Source: Spirochaetota bacterium
GTDB taxonomy: Bacteria > Spirochaetota > JAHITG01
DNA: 20,389 nt
NCBI GenBank assembly: GCA_018817865.1
Contig: JAHITG010000481.1
Coordinates: 1 to 20,389, forward strand
Direction of reading: 5' to 3'
This document shows, piece by piece, positions 7,867 to 14,759 of this stretch (its first letter is position 1; the number at the start of each line of letters is the position of its first letter). The position numbers were made by a program, and so were the translations under genes. The notes under the pieces were generated by a model. The model did not search any database, was not told the DNA's origin, and saw only the letters and a program-made list of their open reading frames with translations.

Positions 7867-8703
7867 ATGATAAGAGGATTATATACAGGAGCAGCCGGTA
7901 TGCTTTCTCAAACATACCGTATGGATGTAGTAGCGAATAATTTAGCCAATGTAGATAAAACAGGATATAAAAAAGATATTACTATATTTAAAAATTTTCC
8001 TGAAATGCTTTTAAGAAGAACCAATGATGATGGTGTAGTAAAATTCCCGTTGGGCAGTTATGACAAGATGCCGTATGTGGGAAAGATAGGCACAGGGGTA
8101 GAGGTTAATGAAGTGTATACCGATCATGCCCAGGGTGGATTAAAGCAGACCGAAAATCAGTTCGATCTTGCCATTGAAGGAAACGGCTTTTTTACTATAC
8201 AGACTGATAAGGGAGATCGATATACGAGAAATGGCAGTTTTTTTCTGAATAATGACAGCTTTTTAGTGACAAAAGACGGATTTAATGTCATGGGAGAAAA
8301 TGGCCCCATAAAAGTCCAGAAAAATAATTTTCTGGTATCTGAAAAAGGCGAAATACAGGCTAATCAGGACTTAAGCAACAGGCCGGTTGTTTCCAATCAG
8401 GAAAACGGCTGGCAGAATGCAGGTATCGTAGATACTTTGAAAATAGTTCAATTTCGTGAACTGAGAGAACTAAAAAAAGAAGGAAACAGTTTTTATAGAG
8501 AAACGGACTATTCGGGCCCCCCTGTTACCCCGAATGTAATGCCGAAGATCCGGCAGGGATTTCTTGAAAATTCAAATGCAAATATAGTTCAAGAGATGGT
8601 AGAAATGATAGAGGTGCAAAGGGCTTATGAAGCAAATTCAAAGTCCGTTACATCTCACGATATGGCATTAAGTAAATTAATAAATGAAATGGCGAAAGCT
8701 TAA
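7867..8703 (+). CDS. flgF: Flagellar basal-body rod protein FlgF-like (FlhO of spirochaetes)
   Basis: A 278-residue rod protein of the flagellin-like axial family, exported by the flagellar type III system and assembled in the proximal rod. The N-terminal motif MIRGLYTGAAGMLSQTYRMD with VVANNLANVDKTGYKK is the family's Flg_bb_rod signature. The middle carries QTENQFDLAIEGNGFF, and the C-terminus has the EMVEMIEVQRAYEANSK coiled-coil motif. It is the first of two tandem paralogues; in spirochaetes the first is called FlhO or FlgF and the second FlgG. A strong Shine-Dalgarno (AAGGAGGT) is 7 bases before the ATG. The distal half is less FlgG-like than the next gene, which is why this one is called FlgF. 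Confidence 0.9.
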   Translation: MIRGLYTGAAGMLSQTYRMDVVANNLANVDKTGYKKDITIFKNFPEMLLRRTNDDGVVKFPLGSYDKMPYVGKIGTGVEVNEVYTDHAQGGLKQTENQFDLAIEGNGFFTIQTDKGDRYTRNGSFFLNNDSFLVTKDGFNVMGENGPIKVQKNNFLVSEKGEIQANQDLSNRPVVSNQENGWQNAGIVDTLKIVQFRELRELKKEGNSFYRETDYSGPPVTPNVMPKIRQGFLENSNANIVQEMVEMIEVQRAYEANSKSVTSHDMALSKLINEMAKA

Positions 8704-8718
8704 AGGAGGTGAAGTGTT

Positions 8719-9513
8719 ATGATGCGTTCATTATGGACAGCAGCAACAGGAATGATCGGTCAGCAGTTTCATATTGATACTATTTCAAACAATCTTTCCA
8801 ATGTGAATACAACGGGCTTTAAAAAGAACCGTGCTGATTTTGAAGATCTTCTGTATCATAATCTTAAAATAGCGGGAACACCGGCAACAAATGTAACGGT
8901 CGTACCGACCGGAGTTGAAGTGGGACATGGCGTAAAAGTATCTGCCACACAGAAAATGTTTGCCCAGGGTTCTTTGAAACAGACAGAGAATCCTTTTGAT
9001 ATGGCAATAGAAGGAGAAGGATTCTTTAAAGTGCGGTTGATAGACGGGACAGAAGCATATACACGAGACGGTGCATTTAAAGTTGACAGCAACGGACAGT
9101 TTGTAAATTCTAACGGGTATTTTCTTGATCCTGAGATAATATTACCGGAAGGATTTATACGCAGTGATGTCTCTATTTCGGAAGACGGTCGTGTGTTTAC
9201 AAAAGTGGCGGGAAGTGATGAGATAATCGAAGTTGGTCAGATCAATATTACCAGGTTTGTTAATCCTGCCGGATTAAAAGCGATCGGGGGAAGTCTCTTT
9301 AAAACGACCATGGCATCCGGAGACCCAATTGAAGGGCCACCATCCTATGAAGGATTAGGAAAGGTCCATCAGGGATTTCTGGAAATGTCTAATGTTAATC
9401 TTGTGGATGAAATGGTTGATATGATCGTTGCACAGAGAGCTTATGAAGTTAATTCAAAATCAGTCACAACTTCTGATTCCATGCTGGCTACAGCTATTGC
9501 AATGAAACGATAG
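8719..9513 (+). CDS. flgG: Flagellar distal rod protein FlgG
   Basis: A 264-residue distal-rod protein with the full FlgG layout: MMRSLWTAATGMIGQQFHID and ISNNLSNVNTTGFKK at the N-terminus, QTENPFDMAIEGEGFFKV in the middle, and NLVDEMVDMIVAQRAYEVNSK at the C-terminus. Length matches the family (about 260). Exported through the flagellar secretion system. The start has AAAGGAGGTG 7-8 bases upstream, and the gap after flgF is only 15 bases. After its stop a strong hairpin (9542-9576) separates it from flgA, so flgF-flgG may be expressed at a higher level than the genes that follow. Confidence 0.95.
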   Translation: MMRSLWTAATGMIGQQFHIDTISNNLSNVNTTGFKKNRADFEDLLYHNLKIAGTPATNVTVVPTGVEVGHGVKVSATQKMFAQGSLKQTENPFDMAIEGEGFFKVRLIDGTEAYTRDGAFKVDSNGQFVNSNGYFLDPEIILPEGFIRSDVSISEDGRVFTKVAGSDEIIEVGQINITRFVNPAGLKAIGGSLFKTTMASGDPIEGPPSYEGLGKVHQGFLEMSNVNLVDEMVDMIVAQRAYEVNSKSVTTSDSMLATAIAMKR

Positions 9514-9541
9514 CTGTAAAATATAAATTTTAACAGGCCTG

Positions 9542-9576
9542 CACAAACACAGGATCTCTTTGATCCTGTGTTTGTG
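9542..9576 (+). terminator. Perfect 15-bp hairpin between flgG and flgA (attenuator, partial terminator or processing site)
   Basis: The left arm CACAAACACAGGATC (9542-9556) is exactly complementary to the right arm GATCCTGTGTTTGTG (9562-9576), with a 5-base loop TCTTT. The stem is followed by TTCCTTAAATG, which is only a weak U-tract, so full intrinsic termination is doubtful. It starts 28 bases after the flgG stop and ends 18 bases before the flgA ATG. The stem itself is certain; its role (partial terminator, RNA stability element or processing site) is inferred. Confidence 0.6.
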
Positions 9577-9594
9577 TTCCTTAAATGAGTAATT

Positions 9595-10119
9595 ATGATT
9601 AAAAAAATTTTATCAGTAATTCTATTGATCATTCTTCCGGCAGCATCTCTTGTATCTGATAACAGAAATATCAGGTTTTCAATAGAGAACAAGATATTCG
9701 ACTTCATGAAATTAAAATTCAACATTGAAAATAATGATATTCTGATACATCAGATCGATCTGTCAGATATGCCTGAATATGATCTATATGAGATCAGAAT
9801 AATGGATAAGGAGAATATATCCCCGCGTAAAGACCTTACAATTCAGATCAGAATATCTGATTTTTTTAATAAATCCGAGAGCAGGATCATCACGGTACGG
9901 ATTAACCTTATCCATTATAAAAAGATCCCGGATAAATCAGTAAAACTGAAAATAGGGCAATCTATAAAGATCGTATATAATAGTAATCATATCAGGTTTT
10001 TTGACAGAGGCACTGTTAAAAAAAAATTAAATTCCGAAGATATAATTATACAGAATAGTTTTGATCAGCTGTTAAAATGCAGGATAATATCTGATCAACT
10101 GGCTGAGGTAGTAAAATGA
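9595..10119 (+). CDS. flgA: FlgA-like flagellar P-ring assembly chaperone (SAF domain)
   Basis: A 174-residue protein with an N-terminal signal peptide (MIKKILSVILLIILPAASL, cleavage near residue 20), so periplasmic. The C-terminal part resembles the SAF domain of FlgA: VKLKIGQSIKIVYNS, then a segment ending IIIQNSFDQLLKCRIISDQLAEVV, comparable to the family ending '..I.vrN..S.k.v.g.V...g.v.V'. FlgA chaperones FlgI subunits during P-ring formation. The protein is shorter than E. coli FlgA (219) and similarity is mainly positional, so the call leans on context: it lies between flgG and flgI and overlaps flgI by 4 bases (ATGA), an arrangement resembling that in Borrelia as I recall it. There is no Shine-Dalgarno before the ATG; the upstream hairpin may control its translation. 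Confidence 0.68.
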   Translation: MIKKILSVILLIILPAASLVSDNRNIRFSIENKIFDFMKLKFNIENNDILIHQIDLSDMPEYDLYEIRIMDKENISPRKDLTIQIRISDFFNKSESRIITVRINLIHYKKIPDKSVKLKIGQSIKIVYNSNHIRFFDRGTVKKKLNSEDIIIQNSFDQLLKCRIISDQLAEVVK

Positions 10120-11123
10120 AAAAATGGATATTTATTATAATAGCTGTTTTATTTTTTTGCTGTAATGTGTATGGACAGATCAATGTAAAAGTAAAGAATC
10201 TCGTCTCAGTAGAAGGATTAAATGAAAATTCAATAATGGGATACGGGCTGGTTACGGGACTGAATGGTACGGGTGACTCGAAAAAATTCAATGTTTCACA
10301 AATTATATTGACCAGGATACTGAACAATTTGGGGATAGATCTGGATGATGTCCAGTTAAATTCAAAAAATAATGCATTAGTATTTATAACTTCAAAATTA
10401 CCTCCCAATGTAAAAGCAGGAGAAAAAATTGATGTTGGGGTTGCTTCCATGGGAGATTCAAGAAATATAGCCGGAGGCATGCTGCTTCAGGCTCCCATGA
10501 AAGGAATGGATAATAAAACGTATGCCGTGGCTGAGGGCGTTATCAGTGTATCTGATGGAACAAAAAAAAACCAGGCGAGCGGAATAATTCCCTCCGGAGC
10601 AGTTTTAGCTCAGGATTTTAGTTCAGATATAATTAAGAACAATAAACTTATATTTACTCTCAATTCGCCGGATTTTAATACTGTTATTAAGATCAGGGAT
10701 ATCATCATTGAAAATTTTTCCGAGTTACAGATCGAAGTAATAAATAATAAGATCATTGAGATAAATCTTACAGATGATCACAGGAAAAATATTTCAGAAC
10801 TGATCTCTAAAATAGAAAATCTTGAGGTCGTACCGGAAACAACGGCTCGGATAGTAATAAATAAAAATTCCGGTGTTATTGTAATAAGCGGTGATATAAA
10901 ATTGCTTGAATCTGCAGTTTCGTATAAAAATATTGATATAGTCATAAATAGAAACCTGAAACAGGATGAAGCAAAAAATGTATTTTATCTTGATGAATCT
11001 TCTGATATACAATCATTAATAGATGGCTTGAATAAACTGGGTGCAAAAACAGAAGATATCATTTCGATCCTGTATAGTTTAAAAAAAGCAGGTGCTCTTT
11101 TTGCAGATATTGTCGTTAATTGA
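10116..11123 (+). CDS. flgI: Flagellar P-ring protein FlgI
   Basis: A 335-residue periplasmic protein that forms the P-ring around the rod at the peptidoglycan layer. It begins with a signal peptide (MKKWIFIIIAVLFFCCNVYG, probable cleavage before QINV). The mature start VKVKNLVSVEG with NSIMGYGLVTGLNGTGDS is the hallmark of FlgI, as is DVGVASMGDSRNIAGGMLLQAPMKG. The C-terminus (IQSLIDGLNKLGAKTEDIISIL, then KKAGALFADIVV) is the standard FlgI ending ('...lv.aLN.lGa...dlI.ILqaiK.AGAL.Aelvi'). Slightly shorter than E. coli FlgI (365). Its ATG overlaps the flgA stop and has GAGGT upstream. No flgH (lipoprotein L-ring) lies next to it, in keeping with a periplasmic flagellum that does not cross the outer membrane. 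Confidence 0.96.
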   Translation: MKKWIFIIIAVLFFCCNVYGQINVKVKNLVSVEGLNENSIMGYGLVTGLNGTGDSKKFNVSQIILTRILNNLGIDLDDVQLNSKNNALVFITSKLPPNVKAGEKIDVGVASMGDSRNIAGGMLLQAPMKGMDNKTYAVAEGVISVSDGTKKNQASGIIPSGAVLAQDFSSDIIKNNKLIFTLNSPDFNTVIKIRDIIIENFSELQIEVINNKIIEINLTDDHRKNISELISKIENLEVVPETTARIVINKNSGVIVISGDIKLLESAVSYKNIDIVINRNLKQDEAKNVFYLDESSDIQSLIDGLNKLGAKTEDIISILYSLKKAGALFADIVVN

Positions 11124-11163
11124 GGTTATGAAAAAAACATATAATTAGGGGTGTAATTTTATA

Positions 11164-11520
11164 ATGAATGATTTAACTTCTATCGATCCGCGTTTTCTAT
11201 ACGAGACTTTAAGTCTTGAAAAGATCAAAGTAAAAAATAATTTTAAAGGGAAAGACAGTTCCGTGTTTCAGAGTCTGCTTGATAAAGAAGTTGAAAAGAA
11301 ACAATTGCGTGAGGTCTCCAGGCAAATGGAAGCATTATTTATTAATATGATGTTCAAAGAAATGAGAAAAAATATTAATAAATACAGGCTGATACAGGAG
11401 AATCCGGCGGAAAATATTTTTAGTGATATGTTGTATCATGAGTATTCCGGACAGATGGCAAAAACCGGTAAATTCGGATTAGCTGATATGATATATGAAC
11501 AATATAGTAAATATATCTGA
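11164..11520 (+). CDS. flgJ: FlgJ rod-binding protein, single-domain form (no muramidase domain)
   Basis: A 118-residue protein matching only the N-terminal rod-binding half of FlgJ: REVSRQMEALFINMMFKEMRKNIN (about residues 51-74), comparable to 'a.qFEalfl.mmlk.MRk', and the end YSGQMAKTGKFGLADMIYEQYSK, comparable to 'la..mak.GgiGLADmly.ql'. The C-terminal glucosaminidase domain of enterobacterial FlgJ is missing, as in many other bacteria, so it probably acts as a rod-cap or scaffold and relies on a separate hydrolase to open peptidoglycan. No signal peptide; export is presumably by the flagellar system. It lies 40 bases after flgI, with AGGGGTG about 10 bases before the ATG, and is the last recognisable gene of the run. 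Confidence 0.88.
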   Translation: MNDLTSIDPRFLYETLSLEKIKVKNNFKGKDSSVFQSLLDKEVEKKQLREVSRQMEALFINMMFKEMRKNINKYRLIQENPAENIFSDMLYHEYSGQMAKTGKFGLADMIYEQYSKYI

Positions 11521-11539
11521 TCTGCAATAAATAGAAAAA

Positions 11540-11665
11540 TTAAACTTCTTGACCTTCGGTAGAAATTTTGTTTATTAGAACTAATGAAATCTGTTTTAAT
11601 AAAAGAGATGCCTTTTCCATCAGCAGGATATTGATCATCCTATATAGCCTGTTCATGTTGAACAT
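11540..11665 (-). CDS. Candidate small ORF or gene remnant, 41 residues
   Basis: In the 367-base gap after flgJ the minus strand has an ATG frame starting MFNMNRLYRM and ending NKISTEGQEV before TAA at 11542-11540. It would form a leucine/isoleucine-rich amphipathic helix with basic residues. The frame stays open upstream to 11740 without a further ATG (that extension includes a FYNHSSHSFLADKRVLR stretch), so it may be the 3' end of a decayed gene whose 5' part is lost. There is no clear ribosome site. I do not recognise the family; chance is possible. Confidence 0.22.
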   Translation of the reverse strand: MFNMNRLYRMINILLMEKASLLLKQISLVLINKISTEGQEV

Positions 11666-11691
11666 TCTTAATACTCTTTTATCAGCTAAAA

Positions 11692-11850
11692 ATGAATGAC
11701 TGGAATGATTATAGAATATTATCTGAATTTTTCCCGGAATTTAAACTATTAACAAATTTTGAATTTAAAGTATGAGATGAGTATAATAATATTATTGAAG
11801 ATGATATTGAAAAGAATGATTTCTCTATAATTAATGCCATAAAATTTTAA
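11692..11850 (+). pseudogene. Possible gene remnant with an in-frame TGA
   Basis: A plus-strand frame begins ATG AAT GAC TGG (MNDWNDYRIL), runs 27 codons to a TGA at 11773-11775, and continues in the same frame for 24 more codons (start DEYNNIIEDD, end SIINAIKF) to TAA at 11848-11850. Composition is acidic and aromatic on both sides of the TGA, so the frame may once have been one gene. TGA is used as a true stop elsewhere in the window (flgI, flgJ), so reading it as Trp is unlikely. No selenocysteine-type context was assessed. Too short to identify. Confidence 0.22.
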
Positions 11851-11887
11851 ATATAAACCAGTATTAATTTTTTCACTAAATATTATT

Positions 11888-13675
11888 ATGAAAATAAAAT
11901 TATTTATTAAAAAGGTCTGGAAAAATTATATTTCATCCAACCTCGATTTAAAAAATGAAAGATCTGAGGTGACGCTGCAGGAAAACTCCATATATATCTA
12001 TTCATTTCTTGGTATTATAATGCTGTTTATAAACGGGACTATTAATTTATTGATAAAGAATAATACCCTGACCTTATTAGAAGCCGGCCTGATTATCATA
12101 TTGATCTTTAATATTCTATATTTTAAAATAACGAAAAATAGTCGTGTGTCGGGAAGCGTTATACTGATCAATAGTATAATTCTTGTTTCCATTCTTTATT
12201 TTACCGGAGGTATTAATAATACCGGTATTCTGTGGGTTTTTTTCTTTCCCGTTATTGCCCTCTTCTTGAAAGGAAAAAGAACCGGATTTATTTGGATAGT
12301 CATTTATACCTTTAGTTTGTTTATAATCACATTGTTACATTTGTTCGGATCAATTCGATTACCGTACTCTTTAATCATGGTAAGGCAGGCTTTTTTCAGT
12401 TTCATAATTATTATATTGTTTACATATATTTACGAGGATAGAAAAGAGAAGAATGAGCTTATTATGAAAAAGAAACTGAATACGGATCCCTTGACCCATC
12501 TGCCAAACAGGTTTCAATTGATTAGCGACATTAATAAGATAGACAATCCCCAGCTATTCCTTATCAATATTGATAATTTTAAAGAGATCAATGATTTTTT
12601 CGGACATCCTATCGGAGATTTTCTTCTTGTTGAAGTAGCTAAAAAACTGAAAGCTATTTTACCGGAAAATCATTTTAAGATATATCGTGTCCATGCAGAT
12701 GAATATTCTGTTCTGACCAAGACAGAACTGTCAGAAAACCGGCTCAGGGAACTGGCAGTATACCTTACTACAACGATCACTCATAAATTTTTTAAAATAA
12801 AGGAGAATGAGATCACCGTCAATATTACTATTGGTATTGCTACCGGTAAGAAGAATATACTGGAGAACAGCGATATGGCATTGAAATTTGCCAAGAAGAA
12901 AAAAAAGAATTACATGTTTTTTGATAAATCAATGAGACTCTTTAAAGAGTATGAAAATAATCTTTTATGGGTCAGACGGCTTAAAAAAGCAATTACCGAG
13001 AACAAGGTCATTCCATATTTTCAGCCTATTTTAAACTTGAAAAATAAAAAAATAGAGAAATACGAATGTTTAGCCAGAATCGTCGAAAAAAAAGGAAAGA
13101 TCATTAATCCATCCCTCTTCATTGATATTGCAAAAAATGCAAAACTCTGTACATATATTACCAGAATGATGATCAAAAAAGCAGTCGATGTATTTAGAGA
13201 TAATAAACTATTGTTTTCAATAAACCTTTCTTCAGAGGATATCCTTAACAAATACACAGTGGCATATATAAAAAAACTGATCAAGGGTAATGACCTGGGA
13301 AAACGGATAATTTTTGAGATCCTGGAATCAGAGAGTATTGAGAATTACAGTGAAGTCTCTCAGTTTATCAAAGAATTGAAAAAATTCGGCTGCAGGATCG
13401 CTATTGATGATTTTGGTATGGGCTATTCAAATTTTCAGCATATATTGCAGTTAAATGTAGATTATTTGAAAATAGATTCATCTCTTATCATGAATATTCA
13501 CAAGGATAAAAGCGCCGAAGCTATTGTGCAAAGTATTGTGAGCTTTTCAAAAAAGCTGAAGATCAAGACTGTAGCGGAATTCGTTTATACAAAAGCGGTA
13601 TATCTGAAAGTTAAATCATTAAAAGTAGATTTTGTACAGGGTTATTATATCGGTGCACCTCGACCTGAATTATAA
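11888..13675 (+). CDS. Membrane-bound GGDEF-EAL protein, probable c-di-GMP phosphodiesterase with degenerate GGDEF
   Basis: A 595-residue inner-membrane protein. Residues about 30-185 hold six hydrophobic segments, including the motif FTGGINNTGILWVFFFPV seen in some membrane sensor modules. A GGDEF domain follows (about 190-345), beginning LNTDPLTHLPNRFQLI; its signature is HADEY (269-273) instead of GGDEF, so cyclase activity is unlikely and it may only bind GTP or regulate. The EAL domain (about 360-595) has ECL (393-395) in place of EAL but keeps the metal-binding Glu, plus INLS, the EILESE segment, DDFGMGYSN (Asp507-Asp508), LKID (Lys), VAEF and QGYYIG. It is therefore probably an active c-di-GMP phosphodiesterase. 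It stands alone downstream of the flagellar run, a fitting place for motility control. No Shine-Dalgarno is visible. Confidence 0.88.
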   Translation: MKIKLFIKKVWKNYISSNLDLKNERSEVTLQENSIYIYSFLGIIMLFINGTINLLIKNNTLTLLEAGLIIILIFNILYFKITKNSRVSGSVILINSIILVSILYFTGGINNTGILWVFFFPVIALFLKGKRTGFIWIVIYTFSLFIITLLHLFGSIRLPYSLIMVRQAFFSFIIIILFTYIYEDRKEKNELIMKKKLNTDPLTHLPNRFQLISDINKIDNPQLFLINIDNFKEINDFFGHPIGDFLLVEVAKKLKAILPENHFKIYRVHADEYSVLTKTELSENRLRELAVYLTTTITHKFFKIKENEITVNITIGIATGKKNILENSDMALKFAKKKKKNYMFFDKSMRLFKEYENNLLWVRRLKKAITENKVIPYFQPILNLKNKKIEKYECLARIVEKKGKIINPSLFIDIAKNAKLCTYITRMMIKKAVDVFRDNKLLFSINLSSEDILNKYTVAYIKKLIKGNDLGKRIIFEILESESIENYSEVSQFIKELKKFGCRIAIDDFGMGYSNFQHILQLNVDYLKIDSSLIMNIHKDKSAEAIVQSIVSFSKKLKIKTVAEFVYTKAVYLKVKSLKVDFVQGYYIGAPRPEL

Positions 13676-13700
13676 TTTACTGTCTCTATTTAAGAATTAT

Positions 13701-13729
13701 TTGACTATGGTATATATTTATTATATAAT
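13701..13729 (+). promoter_or_regulatory. Sigma-70-type promoter upstream of the HATPase gene
   Basis: TTGACT at 13701-13706 and TATAAT at 13724-13729 are separated by exactly 17 bases, the best -35/-10 pair seen in the window. Transcription would start near 13736, giving a leader of about 68 bases before the ATG at 13804. It would drive the HATPase gene and the nucleoside phosphorylase that follows 29 bases later. Confidence 0.6.
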
Positions 13730-13803
13730 TAATTATCTTAATTGATGCGCCAATGGCCTCATTTTAAAATTTGTATTAGTATAATATTACAGGTAGTACA
13801 TTA

Positions 13804-14730
13804 ATGTTAGAAAACCAGGAACGATTACAGAGTATCATTAAAAAATTAAAGATCATTTTAAATGAGACTCAAGTGTACTGTAAAACTTTAATGAATGATA
13901 ACCAATACCGTGAATTAACTTTTACGACACTGATGTCCTGTGATAAATGCAGTGATTTTTTAAATAATATAGAAATTAACTTTAACAGCATGCGGCAGTT
14001 CTTGAACGGTCATTATTATCGACTTTTAGGTGTCGTGAAAGAGCTGTTTTCCAATATTATCGCTTTTTCAGATACTAATTTTTTTTCCATTGAAAAATGG
14101 AAAGAAAAGAACACCTTGACCCTGTTCTTTGCAAATTATATCCTGCTTAACCAGAATTATCGTCTTTTAAAGGAGATAATCTACCACCACTTTATTCAAA
14201 GTTATAAATCATCTTATCAGATAGTTGTAGATGATCATTCCCCCTTATGGGATGTGTCTGAGACTGAGTATTTAGAGTTTCCATCGGATATCGCGCAGAT
14301 CAGGAATATCGCAAAGATACTGGTGGCCAGTGTAGCATTGATCAATAAAACCTTCCCGATCACTATTTTGGAAGAACAGGTAGCAGAGATCTTAAAGAAT
14401 GCGATCAAACATGGTAATAAAAACAACAAGAATAAAAAAGTAAAGATATGGCAGATGACCAATAAAACACTATTTAAAGTTATTGTTGAAGATGAAGGTG
14501 AAGGGTTCCTGAATATGGATGACTGGAATGAATTCAACAAAAAGCGTAATGAAGCCCTTAAAAAAGGGAATATGGAAGAGATGCTGAAGTATATTCAGTA
14601 TAAAAATGTTGATTCGAGTGAAGACGACGGAGGTAATTCATTATTTGCTGCATTGGAATATTGGGATAGCGGTCTGGTATATAATGGTAAGAAGAATAAA
14701 GTTGTTGTTGTTAAATATCTCTATACATAA
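13804..14730 (+). CDS. HATPase_c (GHKL) ATP-binding protein, RsbW/anti-sigma-like or sensor-kinase-like
   Basis: A 308-residue soluble protein. The first half or so (to about residue 160) is a helical domain I cannot assign. The C-terminal part is a GHKL ATPase: N-box EILKNAIKHGN (Asn199), G1 box DEGEGF (230-235) and a G2-like GGNS (276-279) followed by LFAALEYW. There is no obvious phospho-acceptor H-box (DHp) helix, receiver domain or membrane segment. The N-box ending in HGN is typical of RsbW/SpoIIAB-type serine kinases and anti-sigma factors, so a partner-switch regulator is plausible; however, no STAS-domain antagonist or sigma factor is nearby. It has its own promoter and is followed 29 bases later by the phosphorylase gene, whose GGAGGT site lies in the gap. 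The partner is unknown. Confidence 0.72.
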   Translation: MLENQERLQSIIKKLKIILNETQVYCKTLMNDNQYRELTFTTLMSCDKCSDFLNNIEINFNSMRQFLNGHYYRLLGVVKELFSNIIAFSDTNFFSIEKWKEKNTLTLFFANYILLNQNYRLLKEIIYHHFIQSYKSSYQIVVDDHSPLWDVSETEYLEFPSDIAQIRNIAKILVASVALINKTFPITILEEQVAEILKNAIKHGNKNNKNKKVKIWQMTNKTLFKVIVEDEGEGFLNMDDWNEFNKKRNEALKKGNMEEMLKYIQYKNVDSSEDDGGNSLFAALEYWDSGLVYNGKKNKVVVVKYLYT

Positions 14731-14759
14731 CGGAATTCATAATTTTCCGGAGGTATATT

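Noticed and set aside
10046..10480. Minus-strand 144-residue ORF over flgA/flgI
   Set aside because: Antisense to the well-supported flgI; no independent support.
11546..11564. Small hairpin (TTCT, ACC / GGT, AGAA) after flgJ as a terminator
   Set aside because: Only 3 plus 4 pairs with a 2-base bulge and a poor T-run; too weak to list as a feature.
11773..11775. TGA read as tryptophan or selenocysteine
   Set aside because: flgI and flgJ end in TGA, so TGA is a stop here, and no selenocysteine element was evident; decay or chance is simpler.
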